A stretch of 64,000 bases of DNA from Microbacteriaceae bacterium (lineage in GTDB: Bacteria; Actinomycetota; Actinomycetes; Actinomycetales; Microbacteriaceae): positions 1 to 64,000 of the forward strand of contig JAIXXG010000058.1 of NCBI GenBank assembly GCA_027490915.1, given 5' to 3'. The translations under genes were made by a program, and so were the position numbers. Below are positions 16,510 through 26,674 of this stretch, piece by piece (within the stretch, counting starts at the first letter, position 1; the number at the start of each line of letters is the position of its first letter). The notes beneath the pieces were generated by a model. The model was not told the origin of the DNA, did not search any database, and was given only the letters and a program-made list of their open reading frames with translations.

Positions 16510-16523
16510 TCTCGATATCGAGA
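16510..16523. promoter_or_regulatory. Palindromic operator candidate before icd and the GNAT gene
   Basis: TCTCGATATCGAGA, a perfect 14-bp palindrome, in the divergent gap between icd and the acetyltransferase. The same 14 bases, with CAA attached on one side in both cases (TCTCGATATCGAGACAA), occur at 33687-33700 upstream of sucC. The regulator is not known to me. Confidence 0.6.
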
Positions 16524-16556
16524 TACATCGGGCCTCCCCCGGTCGCGCCCCTCGTC

Positions 16557-16562
16557 TACCCT
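16557..16562 (+). promoter_or_regulatory. -10 box for a leaderless GNAT mRNA
   Basis: TACCCT followed by six bases and the ATG at 16569. Confidence 0.5.
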
Positions 16563-16568
16563 GGGGGC

Positions 16569-17021
16569 ATGAGCGCGCTGAGACTCGAGGAACTGTCGGC
16601 CAAGACCATCGTGGCGGCGAACGGCCTGACGCTCAGGCCCGGACAGGAGCAGTTCGTCACGCCCGTCTCGTACTCGGCGGCCGATGCCTACGTGAACCCG
16701 ACCACCACCTGGGCGCGCGTCGTGCTCGACGGCGACGACGTCGTCGGCTTCATCCGCGGCAACTTCGACCCTGACAACCCGAAGCCCGAGTTCCGCAGCT
16801 GCATCTGGCGCATCAACGTCGACGCGACCGCGCAGGGCCGCGGCATCGGCAAGTTCGCCGTGCACGCCCTCGCCGACGAAGCGCGCCAGCGCGGCTTCGA
16901 CACCGTGACGGTGATCTGGGAGACCGGCGAGGAGGGCCCCGGCGAGTTCTTCCGCCGCATCGGCTTCGTCGAGATCGGCGAGACCGAGTACGGCGAGAAG
17001 ATCGGCGCGCTGCACGTCTGA
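16569..17021 (+). CDS. GNAT-family N-acetyltransferase
   Basis: 150 residues. [20 protein letters not shown] is the acetyl-CoA pyrophosphate-binding loop (Q-x-x-G-x-G type) preceded by the usual beta-bulge strand, and [18 protein letters not shown] is the C-terminal motif. Its general layout resembles diamine or spermidine acetyltransferases of the BltD/PaiA group, but the substrate cannot be told. Leaderless ATG start (see promoter). It lies alone on the plus strand between icd and the alkyltransferase-like gene. Confidence 0.85.
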   Translation: MSALRLEELSAKTIVAANGLTLRPGQEQFVTPVSYSAADAYVNPTTTWARVVLDGDDVVGFIRGNFDPDNPKPEFRSCIWRINVDATAQGRGIGKFAVHALADEARQRGFDTVTVIWETGEEGPGEFFRRIGFVEIGETEYGEKIGALHV

Positions 17022-17046
17022 TCGGCCCCTCAGAATCGGTCACGGG

Positions 17047-17445
17047 ATGCCCGCCGCACCTGAGTCGCCGCGCGAGCGTGCCCGGCTCGACGGCGCCCCG
17101 CTCGACTTCGGCGGCGCCCCGCTCGACTTCGGCGGCGCCGTGCTCGAGGTCGTCCGCGACATCCCGCCGGGCCGCGTCATGACGTATGGCGACGTCGCCG
17201 CCGAGCTCGGATCGCGCGGCGCCCGCGCGGTCGGCCGAGTCATGGCCACCGAGGGGTCGAGCGTGCCGTGGTGGCGGGTGGTGCGGGCCGACGGCCGTGC
17301 GCCAGCGGGGCACGAGGTCGAGGCTCTGCGCCACTACCGCGCCGAGGGGACGCCGCTGCTCGGAGCGTCCGACGGCGCGACCCGCCGCGACGACCCGGCC
17401 CCGTACCGCCTCGACCTGCGCGCGGCGCGCTGGCGCCCCTCGTAG
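17047..17445 (+). CDS. Alkyltransferase-like (ATL) protein, MGMT family
   Basis: 132 residues with the DNA-binding half of O6-methylguanine-DNA methyltransferases: IPPGRVMTYGDVAAELGSRG, ARAVGRVMA, then PWWRVVRADG. True methyltransferases have PCHRV there; Trp replaces the catalytic Cys, which defines ATL proteins. These bind O6-alkylguanine without repairing it and hand the lesion to nucleotide excision repair. The N-terminal 25 residues include an exact 21-base tandem duplication (GAPLDFG twice). There is no ribosome binding site before the ATG at 17047. Free-standing gene 25 bases after the GNAT stop. Confidence 0.88.
   Translation: MPAAPESPRERARLDGAPLDFGGAPLDFGGAVLEVVRDIPPGRVMTYGDVAAELGSRGARAVGRVMATEGSSVPWWRVVRADGRAPAGHEVEALRHYRAEGTPLLGASDGATRRDDPAPYRLDLRAARWRPS
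17092..17133 (+). repeat. 21-base tandem duplication in the ATL gene
   Basis: The 21-base unit GGCGCCCCGCTCGACTTCGGC occurs twice without mismatch at 17092-17112 and 17113-17133, followed by a partial third copy (GGCGCC-TGCTCGA). It is in frame and encodes GAPLDFG twice, before the conserved domain. Confidence 0.9.
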
Positions 17446-17517
17446 ACCCGCGCCCGCGGCGGCGGTACTGTGCCGGGGTGCGGCGAGCGCCGCGCATCCC
17501 GACCCCCGGAGGTTCTC

Positions 17518-17970
17518 GTGACCGACTCCCCCGCCTCGAAGCCGCGCACCGCGAAGACGGCCAAGCCCGCCGCGGAGACCGCGACCGCTCCCGCCGCAAC
17601 ACCCGCGGCCGCCTCGACCGCGCCGGCCGAGCAGACGATCTCCATCGACGTCAGCGCGGTGCCCGGATTCTTCCGGGCGCTCGTCGACTTCAAGTTCGTG
17701 ACCTTCGTCACCCGCCGCATCGCGGGCTTCATCTACGCGATCCTGCTCGTGAGCATCCTGCTCGCGGGCCTCGTGGCGTTCTTCGGCATCGTCGTCTCGG
17801 GCGTCGGGCTCATGGTCGGCGGGCAGCCCGTCTCGGGCGTGCTGACCGTGCTCGGCGGCATCGTGCTCGTGCCGGTCGGCACGCTCGTCGCCGTCGTGCT
17901 GGCGCGCATGATCGTCGAGGTCAACGTGGCGCTCGTCGCCATCGCCGAGAACACCGCGCGCTTGCGCTGA
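17518..17970 (+). CDS. DUF4282 membrane protein
   Basis: 150 residues. The first 45 are rich in Ala, Pro, Thr and Lys and look disordered; then FFRALVDFKFVTFVTRRIAG leads into two membrane helices (about 75-100 and 105-130) and a short cytoplasmic end with ENTARLR. FxxLxDxxFxxFVTxR is the DUF4282 signature. Function unknown. The GTG at 17518 has GGAGG six bases upstream, so an earlier ATG at 17470 is unlikely. Convergent with chrA, 19 bases between stops. Confidence 0.82.
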   Translation: MTDSPASKPRTAKTAKPAAETATAPAATPAAASTAPAEQTISIDVSAVPGFFRALVDFKFVTFVTRRIAGFIYAILLVSILLAGLVAFFGIVVSGVGLMVGGQPVSGVLTVLGGIVLVPVGTLVAVVLARMIVEVNVALVAIAENTARLR

Positions 17971-17989
17971 GCCGTCGCGCCGGGGGCGG

Positions 17990-19231
17990 TCAGAACGCCG
18001 CGAGCAGCAGCCCGCCCCCGGCGCCGACAAGCACCACCGCCCATGCCGGCGCCCGCACGACGATCAGCAGCACCGCGCAGATCGCGGCGAGCGCGACGGC
18101 GAGCACGTCGACGCCCGCGGTCGCCGTGAGCCTCGGGTCGAGCAGCGCGCTCGTCGCGACCGGAGTGATGAGCGCCGCCGCGAGCACGCCCACCACCGCG
18201 GCGTTCGCGCCCCGCACGAGCGCCGCCACCATCGGACGGCCCTGCAGCGCGCCCCAGAACGGCAGCACGCCGACCATGAGCAGCAGGCCGGGCAGGAAGA
18301 TCGCGGCGAGGGCGACGCCCGCGAGCAGCAGTCCCTCGGCGCCGGGCGCGATCGAGGCGCCCAAGAAGGCCGCGATCGTGAACAGCGGCCCCGGCACGGC
18401 CTGCGCGGCACCGTACCCGGCGAGGAACTGCTCCGCCGTCACGAGCCCGGGCTCGACCACCGCCGCCTCGAGCAGCGGCAGCACGACGTGCCCGCCCCCG
18501 AAGACGAGCGCGCCGGCACGGAAGAAGCCGTCGGCGACCGTCAGCGCCGTGCTCGGCACGACCGCGGCGAGCACCGGCAGCACGAGCAGCAGCCCCGCGA
18601 CGATCGCGAGGCATACCGCCCCCGCGCGACGCGAGATCGGGATGCTCACCGACCCCGCGGCCGGCACCCCACCGCCGCGGCACAGCAGCAGGCCGAGCCC
18701 GGCACCGGCCGCGATGGCGAGCAGCGTCGCCCATCCGGTGCCGACGAACAGTACGAGAAGGCCTGCGCCGAGCGCGATGGCGGCCCGGCGCAGGTCGGGC
18801 GTGAGTGTGCGCGCCATCCCGATCACCGCGTGCAGCACCACCGCGACGGCGACGATCATCAGGCCATCGATGAGGCCCGCGGCGAGGGGCGCGCCGACCA
18901 CGGCCGCGAGCTGCGGCGCTGCAAGAGCGGCGAGCACGAGCAGCGCCGCACTCGGCAGGGTGAAGGCGGCGAAGGCCGCAAGGCCTCCGAGCAGCCCGGC
19001 CCGGTGCATCCCGAGAGCGAAGCCGACCTGGCTCGACGCGGGGCCGGGAAGGAACTGCGCGAGCGCCACGAGCTCGGCGTAGCCTTCGTCGGTGATCCAC
19101 CGCCGGCGGGTGACGAGCTCGTCGCGGAAGTATCCGAGGTGCGCGATCGGGCCGCCGAACGACGTGAGGCCGAGCCGCGTGAACGCGCCCAGCACCTCGC
19201 GCGCCGTTCCCTGCCGCTCGCGCTCTGTCAC
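17990..19231 (-). CDS. chrA: Chromate transporter family protein (ChrA)
   Basis: 413 residues. ChrA proteins are tandem duplications of a six-helix unit. The first half has FTRLGLTSFGGPIAHLGYFR, RRRWITDEGYAELVALAQ and LPGPASSQVGFALG; the second has AGALVFGGGHVVLPLLE, LVTAEQFLAGYGAAQAVPGP and LGASIAPG. So it is a full-length two-domain chromate ion transporter, which can export chromate; homologues without resistance roles are common, so the natural substrate is uncertain. GTG start at 19231 with TAGGGT seven bases upstream. Alone on its strand between DUF4282 and the ABC genes. Confidence 0.9.
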   Translation of the reverse strand: MTERERQGTAREVLGAFTRLGLTSFGGPIAHLGYFRDELVTRRRWITDEGYAELVALAQFLPGPASSQVGFALGMHRAGLLGGLAAFAAFTLPSAALLVLAALAAPQLAAVVGAPLAAGLIDGLMIVAVAVVLHAVIGMARTLTPDLRRAAIALGAGLLVLFVGTGWATLLAIAAGAGLGLLLCRGGGVPAAGSVSIPISRRAGAVCLAIVAGLLLVLPVLAAVVPSTALTVADGFFRAGALVFGGGHVVLPLLEAAVVEPGLVTAEQFLAGYGAAQAVPGPLFTIAAFLGASIAPGAEGLLLAGVALAAIFLPGLLLMVGVLPFWGALQGRPMVAALVRGANAAVVGVLAAALITPVATSALLDPRLTATAGVDVLAVALAAICAVLLIVVRAPAWAVVLVGAGGGLLLAAF

Positions 19232-19264
19232 ACGCCGAACCCTACCCAGCGCGCGTGAACCCGC

Positions 19265-21073
19265 TCACACGAGCGACTCGCGCCAGGCCGCGTGCAGCTG
19301 CGCGAACTTGCCCGTGCCGGCGATGAGCTCGGCCGGCGTGCCGTCTTCGATGATGCGGCCGTGCTCCATGACGAGCACGCGGTCGGCGATCGCGACGGTC
19401 GAGAGCCGGTGCGCGATGATCACCGCCGTGCGATCGGCCAGCAGGGTCTGCAGGCCGCGCTGCACGAGCCGCTCGCTCGGGATGTCGAGCGAGGCCGTCG
19501 CCTCGTCGAGGATCAGCACGGTCGGGTCGGCGAGGAAGGCGCGCGCGAACGAGATCAGCTGCCGCTGTCCGGCCGAGACGCGACCGCCGCGCTTGTTGAC
19601 GTCGGTCTCGTAGCCCTGCGGCAGCGACACGATGAAGTCGTGCGCCCCCACCGCCTTCGCGGCGGCCTCGATCTGCTCGCGACTCGCCTCGGGGTTGCCG
19701 AGCGCGATGTTGTCGGCCACGGTGCCCGAGAACAGGTACGCCTCCTGCGTCACCATGACGATCGCGCGCCGCAGGTCTTTCGGGTGCATCTTGCGCAGAT
19801 CGACGCCGTCGAGCGTCACCGCGCCCTCGGTCGGGTCGTAGAACCGCGCGATGAGCTTGGCGAGCGTCGACTTGCCGGCGCCCGTCGTGCCGACGAGCGC
19901 GATCGTCTGGCCGGCCGGGATGCTGAGCTCGAGCTCGGGAAGCACGACCGTCTCGGGGTTGTACGCGAACCGCACGCGGTCGAAGTGCACCGCACCCTTC
20001 GCCTTCCAGAGGTCGATGGGAGTCGTCGGATCGGGCACGGAGGGCTTCTCCTCCAGCACGCCCGAGATCTTCTCGAGCGCGGCCGCGGCCGACTGGTACG
20101 AGTTGTAGAACATCGCCATCTCCTCCGCCGGGTCGAAGAACCGGCGGGTGTAGAGCACGACGGCGAGCAGGGTGCCGATGAGCAGCTCGCCCTCGACCAC
20201 GCGGAACGCGCCGACGACGAGCGCGGCCGCGACGGTGACGTTGCCGATGAGCACGAGCCCCGGGTCGAAGATGCCGAACAGCTGGATGACGCGCGCGTTG
20301 GCGTGCCGGTAGTCCTCGACGTGCCCGGCGAACTGGGTCGCGTTGCGCGGCTCTTTGCGGAACGCCTTCACCGCCCGGATGCCCGTCATGGTCTCGACGA
20401 AGTGCACGATGAGGCGGGCCGAAGCGACCCGCGTCTGCCGGAAGAGCTTCTGCGAGCGCACCTGGAACCACCGGGTGAGCAGCAGCAGCGGGATGAGCGA
20501 GGCGGCAAGCACGAGCCCCGAAGTCGGGTCGAGCAGCACGAGGGCCGCCGCGGTGAAGCCCATGTAGATGAGCCCGGAGACGAGCTGGTTGAGCCCCGAG
20601 TCGAGCAGCTCGCGGATCGAGTCGAGGTCGCTCGTCTGGCGCGCGATGATGCGGCCCGAGGTGTACGACTCGTGGAACTCGAGCGAGAGACGCTGGGTGT
20701 GCAGGAAGACGCGCTTGCGCAGATCGAGCAGGATCGCCTGGCTCAGCCGGGCGCTCATCACCTGGTACAGGGCGATGAGCGAGGCTCCGGCGATGGCCGT
20801 GAAGAGGTAGGCGGCCACCGTCAGCGAGACGGGCATCCAGTCGTTGGAATCGAGGAGGGCGGGAAGGCCCTGGTTGATGCCGAGCGCGATGAGCGCCGGG
20901 CCCGCGACCTGCAGCGCGATCGACACGACGATGACGATCATCGTCACGACGATGCGCCCCCGCACGGGCCGCACGAGCGAGCCGAGCAGGCGCAGCGAGC
21001 GGGCGCGGATCTGCCGCGACTCGGCGCGCGTGTAGTTCGAGCGCTCTTCGCCCTCGACGCCGGTGACGCTCAT
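19265..21073 (-). CDS. ABC exporter half-transporter, canonical ATPase site
   Basis: 602 residues: six-helix membrane domain (about 25-330) and an ATPase domain (350-602) with Walker [11 protein letters not shown]-loop [11 protein letters not shown], signature-like VSAGQRQ, Walker B with catalytic Glu [11 protein letters not shown], and H-loop AHRLST. Its partner, the preceding gene (21070-23034), has LDD in place of LDE but keeps LSGGQ. This reciprocal pattern is the mark of heterodimeric exporters with one degenerate ATP site (TM287/288, BmrCD, LmrCD). The substrate, possibly a drug or lipid, is unknown. ATG overlaps the upstream stop (ATGA). Confidence 0.9.
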   Translation of the reverse strand: MSVTGVEGEERSNYTRAESRQIRARSLRLLGSLVRPVRGRIVVTMIVIVVSIALQVAGPALIALGINQGLPALLDSNDWMPVSLTVAAYLFTAIAGASLIALYQVMSARLSQAILLDLRKRVFLHTQRLSLEFHESYTSGRIIARQTSDLDSIRELLDSGLNQLVSGLIYMGFTAAALVLLDPTSGLVLAASLIPLLLLTRWFQVRSQKLFRQTRVASARLIVHFVETMTGIRAVKAFRKEPRNATQFAGHVEDYRHANARVIQLFGIFDPGLVLIGNVTVAAALVVGAFRVVEGELLIGTLLAVVLYTRRFFDPAEEMAMFYNSYQSAAAALEKISGVLEEKPSVPDPTTPIDLWKAKGAVHFDRVRFAYNPETVVLPELELSIPAGQTIALVGTTGAGKSTLAKLIARFYDPTEGAVTLDGVDLRKMHPKDLRRAIVMVTQEAYLFSGTVADNIALGNPEASREQIEAAAKAVGAHDFIVSLPQGYETDVNKRGGRVSAGQRQLISFARAFLADPTVLILDEATASLDIPSERLVQRGLQTLLADRTAVIIAHRLSTVAIADRVLVMEHGRIIEDGTPAELIAGTGKFAQLHAAWRESLV

Positions 21074-23034
21074 CGGGCGACCTCCCCTCGGGGTCCATCA
21101 GAAGCGGAGTCGATGACACGGGCCTCGCGGTCGATCGCATCGCGCCGCCGGCCCTCCTGCTCGGCGAGCTTGAGATCGCGGTCGGCGCGCTCGGCCGCCG
21201 CGAGCTCTTCGTCTTCGAGCGACGAGATGACGTAGCGATAGTGCTCGTTGCGCTTGAGCAGCTCGCTGTGCGTGCCGACGTCGGTGATGCGGCCCTGCTG
21301 CAGCAGCGCGACGCGGTCGGCCATCTGCACGGTCGAGGGGCGGTGGGCGACGATGAGACCGGTGGTCGTCGCGAGCACGCGGCGCAGCGCCGCCTCGACG
21401 AGGGCCTCGGTGTCGACGTCGAGCGCGCTCAGCGGGTCGTCGAGCACGAGCACGGCGGGGTTCGCCGCCACGGCGCGGGCGAGCGCGAGCCGCTGGCGCT
21501 GGCCGCCCGAGAGGCTCAGCCCCTCTTCGCCCACAGTCGTGTCGACGCCGTCGGGCAGGCTGTGCACGAAGTCGGCCTGCGCGATGTCGAGCGCCTCGGC
21601 GAGCACGCGCTCGGCTTCGGCCGCCGCCTCCGCCGACGGATCCTCGGTCAGGTCGGGGCGCCCGAGCAGCACGTTGTCGCGCACGCTCGCCGAGAACAGC
21701 GTCGCGTCTTCGAACGCCATCGCGATGTGACGGCGCAGCTCCTCCCGCGTGAGGTCGCGGATGTCGACGCCGTCGAGCAGCACCCGCCCCTCGGTCACGT
21801 CGTAGAGCCGTGTCGCGAGGGCGGTCATCGTGGTCTTGCCGCTGCCCGTGACACCGACGAGCGCCATGGTCTCGCCGGGCTCGAGCTCGAGGGTGACGCC
21901 GTCGAGGATTCCGGGCTGGTCGGCGGGAGCATCCTGGTACCGGAAGACCACGTTCTCGAACGTGAGCCGCCCGGTGGGGGCCTCGATGCTGACCGGCGCG
22001 GCCGGGTCGGTGATGGTGTTGACCTCGTCCATCACCTCGAAGAAGCGATCGGTCGCCGCGCGGGTGTCGTAGGTCATCGCGAGCAGGAAGCCGATCGACT
22101 CGATCGGGAAGCGCAGCACGGTCGCCGTCGCGAAGAACGCGAACAGCTCGCCGACGCTCAACTCGCCGTTCGCCGCGAGCGCGACCCCGCCGAGCAGGCA
22201 CAGCGCGAACGCGACGTCGGGGATCAGCACGAGCCAGAACCAGATGCCGGCGATGGCCTTCGCCTTGTCGATCTCGGTGGCGCGCAGCAGCTCGGCCTGC
22301 TCGGCGAACTTGAGCAGCGAGTGCTTGCCGCGGCCGAAGGCCTTCAGCACGCGGATGCCGTGCACGCTCTCTTCGACCGCCGTGGCGAGGTCGCCCTGCT
22401 GGTCTTGCGCGCGCCGCGCGATGACCGAGTACTTCTGCTCGAAGAGGTAGCCGTAGATCCAGAGCGGCACGCTCATGACGAAGAACAGCAGACCGAGCCA
22501 CAGGCTCCAGCTGAACAGCACGACGAAGCCGATGACGATCGTGATGCCGTTGACGATGAGCAGCACGAAGCCGAACGACAGCCAGCGGCGGATCAGGTTG
22601 AGGTCGCTCACCGCGCGACTCAGCAGCTGGCCCGACTGCCAGCGGTCGTGGAAGGCGACCGGCAGGTCTTGCAGCTGCGCGTAGAGCCCGTTGCGCATGC
22701 GCGCCTCGATGTGGGTGCCCGGGGTGAGCACGAAGAAGCGGCGCAGTGCGATGAAGACGGCTTCGAGAATGCCCAGCACGAGCACCGCGATGGCGGCCGG
22801 CCAGATCTGGCTCGGGTCGCCGGTGGCGAGCGGCCCGTCGACGAGGCTCTGCAGCACGAGCGGGATCGCGAGCGCGATGACCCCGGCGAGCAGGGCCGCG
22901 ACCATGCCCGCGTAGATCCAGGGCATGGCCGGCTTCGCGTACGGCAGGATGCGGGCCAGCGCCCGGGCGGTGCTCATGCGCGGCGGCGCGGGGGGTGCGG
23001 GGTGCCCGGCGGGCGGTGAAGCGGTCGTCGACAT
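21070..23034 (-). CDS. ABC exporter half-transporter, degenerate ATPase site
   Basis: 654 residues. A Pro-rich N-terminal leader (about 20) precedes six helices and the ATPase domain: Walker [11 protein letters not shown]-loop [17 protein letters not shown], Walker [12 protein letters not shown] with Asp instead of catalytic Glu, and H-loop AHRPST. The charged tail ([20 protein letters not shown]) is a likely amphipathic helix. The Glu-to-Asp change is typical of the non-catalytic site in heterodimeric exporters. It is the first gene of the pair. The 166 bases upstream, to the DDAH gene, hold no other gene. Confidence 0.9.
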   Translation of the reverse strand: MSTTASPPAGHPAPPAPPRMSTARALARILPYAKPAMPWIYAGMVAALLAGVIALAIPLVLQSLVDGPLATGDPSQIWPAAIAVLVLGILEAVFIALRRFFVLTPGTHIEARMRNGLYAQLQDLPVAFHDRWQSGQLLSRAVSDLNLIRRWLSFGFVLLIVNGITIVIGFVVLFSWSLWLGLLFFVMSVPLWIYGYLFEQKYSVIARRAQDQQGDLATAVEESVHGIRVLKAFGRGKHSLLKFAEQAELLRATEIDKAKAIAGIWFWLVLIPDVAFALCLLGGVALAANGELSVGELFAFFATATVLRFPIESIGFLLAMTYDTRAATDRFFEVMDEVNTITDPAAPVSIEAPTGRLTFENVVFRYQDAPADQPGILDGVTLELEPGETMALVGVTGSGKTTMTALATRLYDVTEGRVLLDGVDIRDLTREELRRHIAMAFEDATLFSASVRDNVLLGRPDLTEDPSAEAAAEAERVLAEALDIAQADFVHSLPDGVDTTVGEEGLSLSGGQRQRLALARAVAANPAVLVLDDPLSALDVDTEALVEAALRRVLATTTGLIVAHRPSTVQMADRVALLQQGRITDVGTHSELLKRNEHYRYVISSLEDEELAAAERADRDLKLAEQEGRRRDAIDREARVIDSASDGPRGEVAR

Positions 23035-23200
23035 GGTGCGTCCTCGATGGGCCGCGCTCGCTCGTGGCGGGCGCGGGAGTGTGTCGTGGTGGCGATGGCC
23101 CGGCGGTGACCGGGGCTGCTCGGGGTGGCCGGGCAGAGCCTTCCACCCTACGCCTTACGTCATACCAATGTCGACGCGGGTGGCAATCGTGACGGTGCCG

Positions 23201-24400
23201 CTATCGCACGAGCACGCTCAGGCAGGTGACGCAGCCCTCGAGCTTCTCGAACTCGGAGATGTCGACCGTCACCACCCGGTAGCCGAGGGAGCGGACGAGC
23301 TCGGCGCTCTGCGGCGCCGAGGCCGCCATGAGCACCGTGTCGTCGGCGAGCACGACGACGTGGCCGCCCTCCGGCTCGGGCATGGGCAAAAACGAGCGCC
23401 ACATCGAGGTGTCGTCGATCGTCGAGGGGTGCCCGATGACCGTGCCGTCGGGCAGGGCCGTGACCGCGCTCTTGAGGTGCAGCACCTTCGAGACGGGCAC
23501 CGCGGCGACCTCGCGCCCGAGCCGCCCGGCGATCGCGCGCAACTGGCGGATGCCCTCGGCGTTCGTGCGCCCGCCGCGCCCGACGTAGACGGTCGAGCCG
23601 ATCTGCAGCACGTCACCGCCGTCGAGCGTGCCCGGCTCGACGATGCGCTCGACCCGCAGGCCGAGGTCGCGCGCCGTCTGCTCGGCCGCGTCGACCTCGG
23701 GCTTGCGCGAGTCGGCTCCGGGGCGGGTGACGATCGCCGTGCCGTCGATGACGACGAGGGTGTCTTCGACGAACACCGAGTCGGGCAGCTCATCGGCCGG
23801 CGGCACCTCGACGATGGTGAAGCCCTCGGTGCGCAGAGCATCCACGTACGCCTCCCACTGCCGCTCGGCGAGGTCGGGGTCGACGGGCACGCGCTCCTGG
23901 TGGGTGAGCTCGCCGTCGGCGAGGCGCGAGCTGGGCATCCGCACGATCGCGATGCGGCGGGATGCGGAGGCTGCGGCCGCACGGGCCGCCCAGACGCGGC
24001 GCCCCACCGTGAGGGTGCTGAGCACCGCGACCACCTGGAACAGCAGGTTGAAGCCGAGCACGCTCACCCAGAGGTAGTCGATGAGCTCGGCGCTGATCGG
24101 GTTGCCCGCCGCGATGATCGCGAGCATCGCGCCGAGCCACGACGACACGAAGGCGGCGAGCACGGCCACGGCGAGCGCGACCCAGCGGTTCTCGAGCACC
24201 CCGGCCGTGCCGACGACGGTGAGGAAGACGAACAGCAGCATCGACGAGAAGCCGAAGACGCCGTTGACCTGCGCGAGCACCTCGACCGTCGCGCCGTTGA
24301 TGGCGGCGAACAGCACGACCGTCACGAAGTGCGTGACGAGGGCGACCGCGGCGGCGGCGAGGGCGGAGTCGAGCAGGCGGCGGCCGAACGGTTGCGTCAT
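23201..24400 (-). CDS. Four-helix membrane domain fused to a dimethylarginine dimethylaminohydrolase (DDAH)-like enzyme
   Basis: 399 residues. Residues 1-135 contain about four membrane helices. Residues 145-399 are a DDAH-type guanidino-group hydrolase: VFVEDTLVVIDG, VEPGTLDGGDVLQIG, HLKSAVTALPDGTVIG and GCVTCLSV near the C terminus, with the nucleophilic Cys. This fold hydrolyses methylarginines to citrulline and methylamines; related enzymes act on other guanidines, so the substrate is unproven. A membrane-anchored form with the enzyme on the cytoplasmic side is unusual compared with free 255-residue DDAH. The leaderless promoter is at 24407-24412. Confidence 0.82.
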   Translation of the reverse strand: MTQPFGRRLLDSALAAAAVALVTHFVTVVLFAAINGATVEVLAQVNGVFGFSSMLLFVFLTVVGTAGVLENRWVALAVAVLAAFVSSWLGAMLAIIAAGNPISAELIDYLWVSVLGFNLLFQVVAVLSTLTVGRRVWAARAAAASASRRIAIVRMPSSRLADGELTHQERVPVDPDLAERQWEAYVDALRTEGFTIVEVPPADELPDSVFVEDTLVVIDGTAIVTRPGADSRKPEVDAAEQTARDLGLRVERIVEPGTLDGGDVLQIGSTVYVGRGGRTNAEGIRQLRAIAGRLGREVAAVPVSKVLHLKSAVTALPDGTVIGHPSTIDDTSMWRSFLPMPEPEGGHVVVLADDTVLMAASAPQSAELVRSLGYRVVTVDISEFEKLEGCVTCLSVLVR

Positions 24401-24406
24401 GCCTCC

Positions 24407-24412
24407 ACGCTA
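24407..24412 (-). promoter_or_regulatory. -10 box for a leaderless DDAH-fusion mRNA
   Basis: TAGCGT on the minus strand, six bases (GGAGGC) before the ATG at 24400. GGAGG in the spacer would be too close to act as a ribosome binding site. Confidence 0.5.
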
Positions 24413-24435
24413 GTCGCCGCGGCGGCGCCCGGATC

Positions 24436-26031
<1,596 letters not shown>

Positions 26032-26065
26032 GGGGAACTCCTGGGTCGCGAGGCGGGGGTCGGGG

Positions 26066-26662
26066 TCAGGGGGTGCGGGATGCGGCGCCGAGGTCGATCG
26101 ACCCCTCGGCGATGCCCCGCACGACGTCGATGAGCAGGCGCCGCTCGACGGGCTTGATGCGCTCGTGCAGGCTGTGCTCGGTGTCGTCGGGCAGCACGGG
26201 CACGCGCTCCTGCGCGAGGATCGGGCCGGTGTCGACGCCGGTGTCGACCACGATGACGCTCGCCCCGGTCTGCGCGACCCCCGCGGCGAGCGCGTCGCGC
26301 ACCCCGTGGGCGCCGGGAAACTCGGGCAGAAACGCGGGGTGCGTGTTGATGAGCCGCGGCGCGAGGGCCTCGACGACGCGCGGCGGCAGCAGGCGCATGA
26401 GCCCGCTCAACACCACGAGGTCGGGCTGCCACTGCTCAACGGCGGCGAGCAGTTCGTCGCCCCACTCCTCCCGCGAGGCGAACGACGAGTACGGCACGGT
26501 GAAGCTCGGAATGCCGAACTGTTCGGCATGAGCGAGGCCGTCGGCGTCGCGGTCGGCGCCGACGGCGACCACGTGGGCGGGGAACGCGGGGTCGCGGCAC
26601 TCCTCCAGCAGAGCGCGCAGGTTCGACCCGCCGCCCGAGACCAGCACGACGACCCGCAGCAC
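26066..26662 (-). CDS. purN: Phosphoribosylglycinamide formyltransferase PurN
   Basis: 198 residues. [18 protein letters not shown] is the phosphate-binding loop, [20 protein letters not shown] includes the catalytic Asn-His motif, and [14 protein letters not shown] has the catalytic Asp. It transfers a formyl group from 10-formyl-THF to GAR in purine synthesis. Start GTG at 26662, with TAGCCT six bases upstream, indicates a leaderless purNH mRNA. Ends with the arginine-containing GAASRTP tail. Downstream is purH. Confidence 0.96.
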   Translation of the reverse strand: MLRVVVLVSGGGSNLRALLEECRDPAFPAHVVAVGADRDADGLAHAEQFGIPSFTVPYSSFASREEWGDELLAAVEQWQPDLVVLSGLMRLLPPRVVEALAPRLINTHPAFLPEFPGAHGVRDALAAGVAQTGASVIVVDTGVDTGPILAQERVPVLPDDTEHSLHERIKPVERRLLIDVVRGIAEGSIDLGAASRTP

Positions 26663-26668
26663 CCGCCC

Positions 26669-26674
26669 AGGCTA
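26669..26674 (-). promoter_or_regulatory. -10 box for a leaderless purNH mRNA
   Basis: TAGCCT on the minus strand followed by GGGCGG and the purN GTG. It overlaps the last codons of the DUF6350 gene. Confidence 0.55.
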
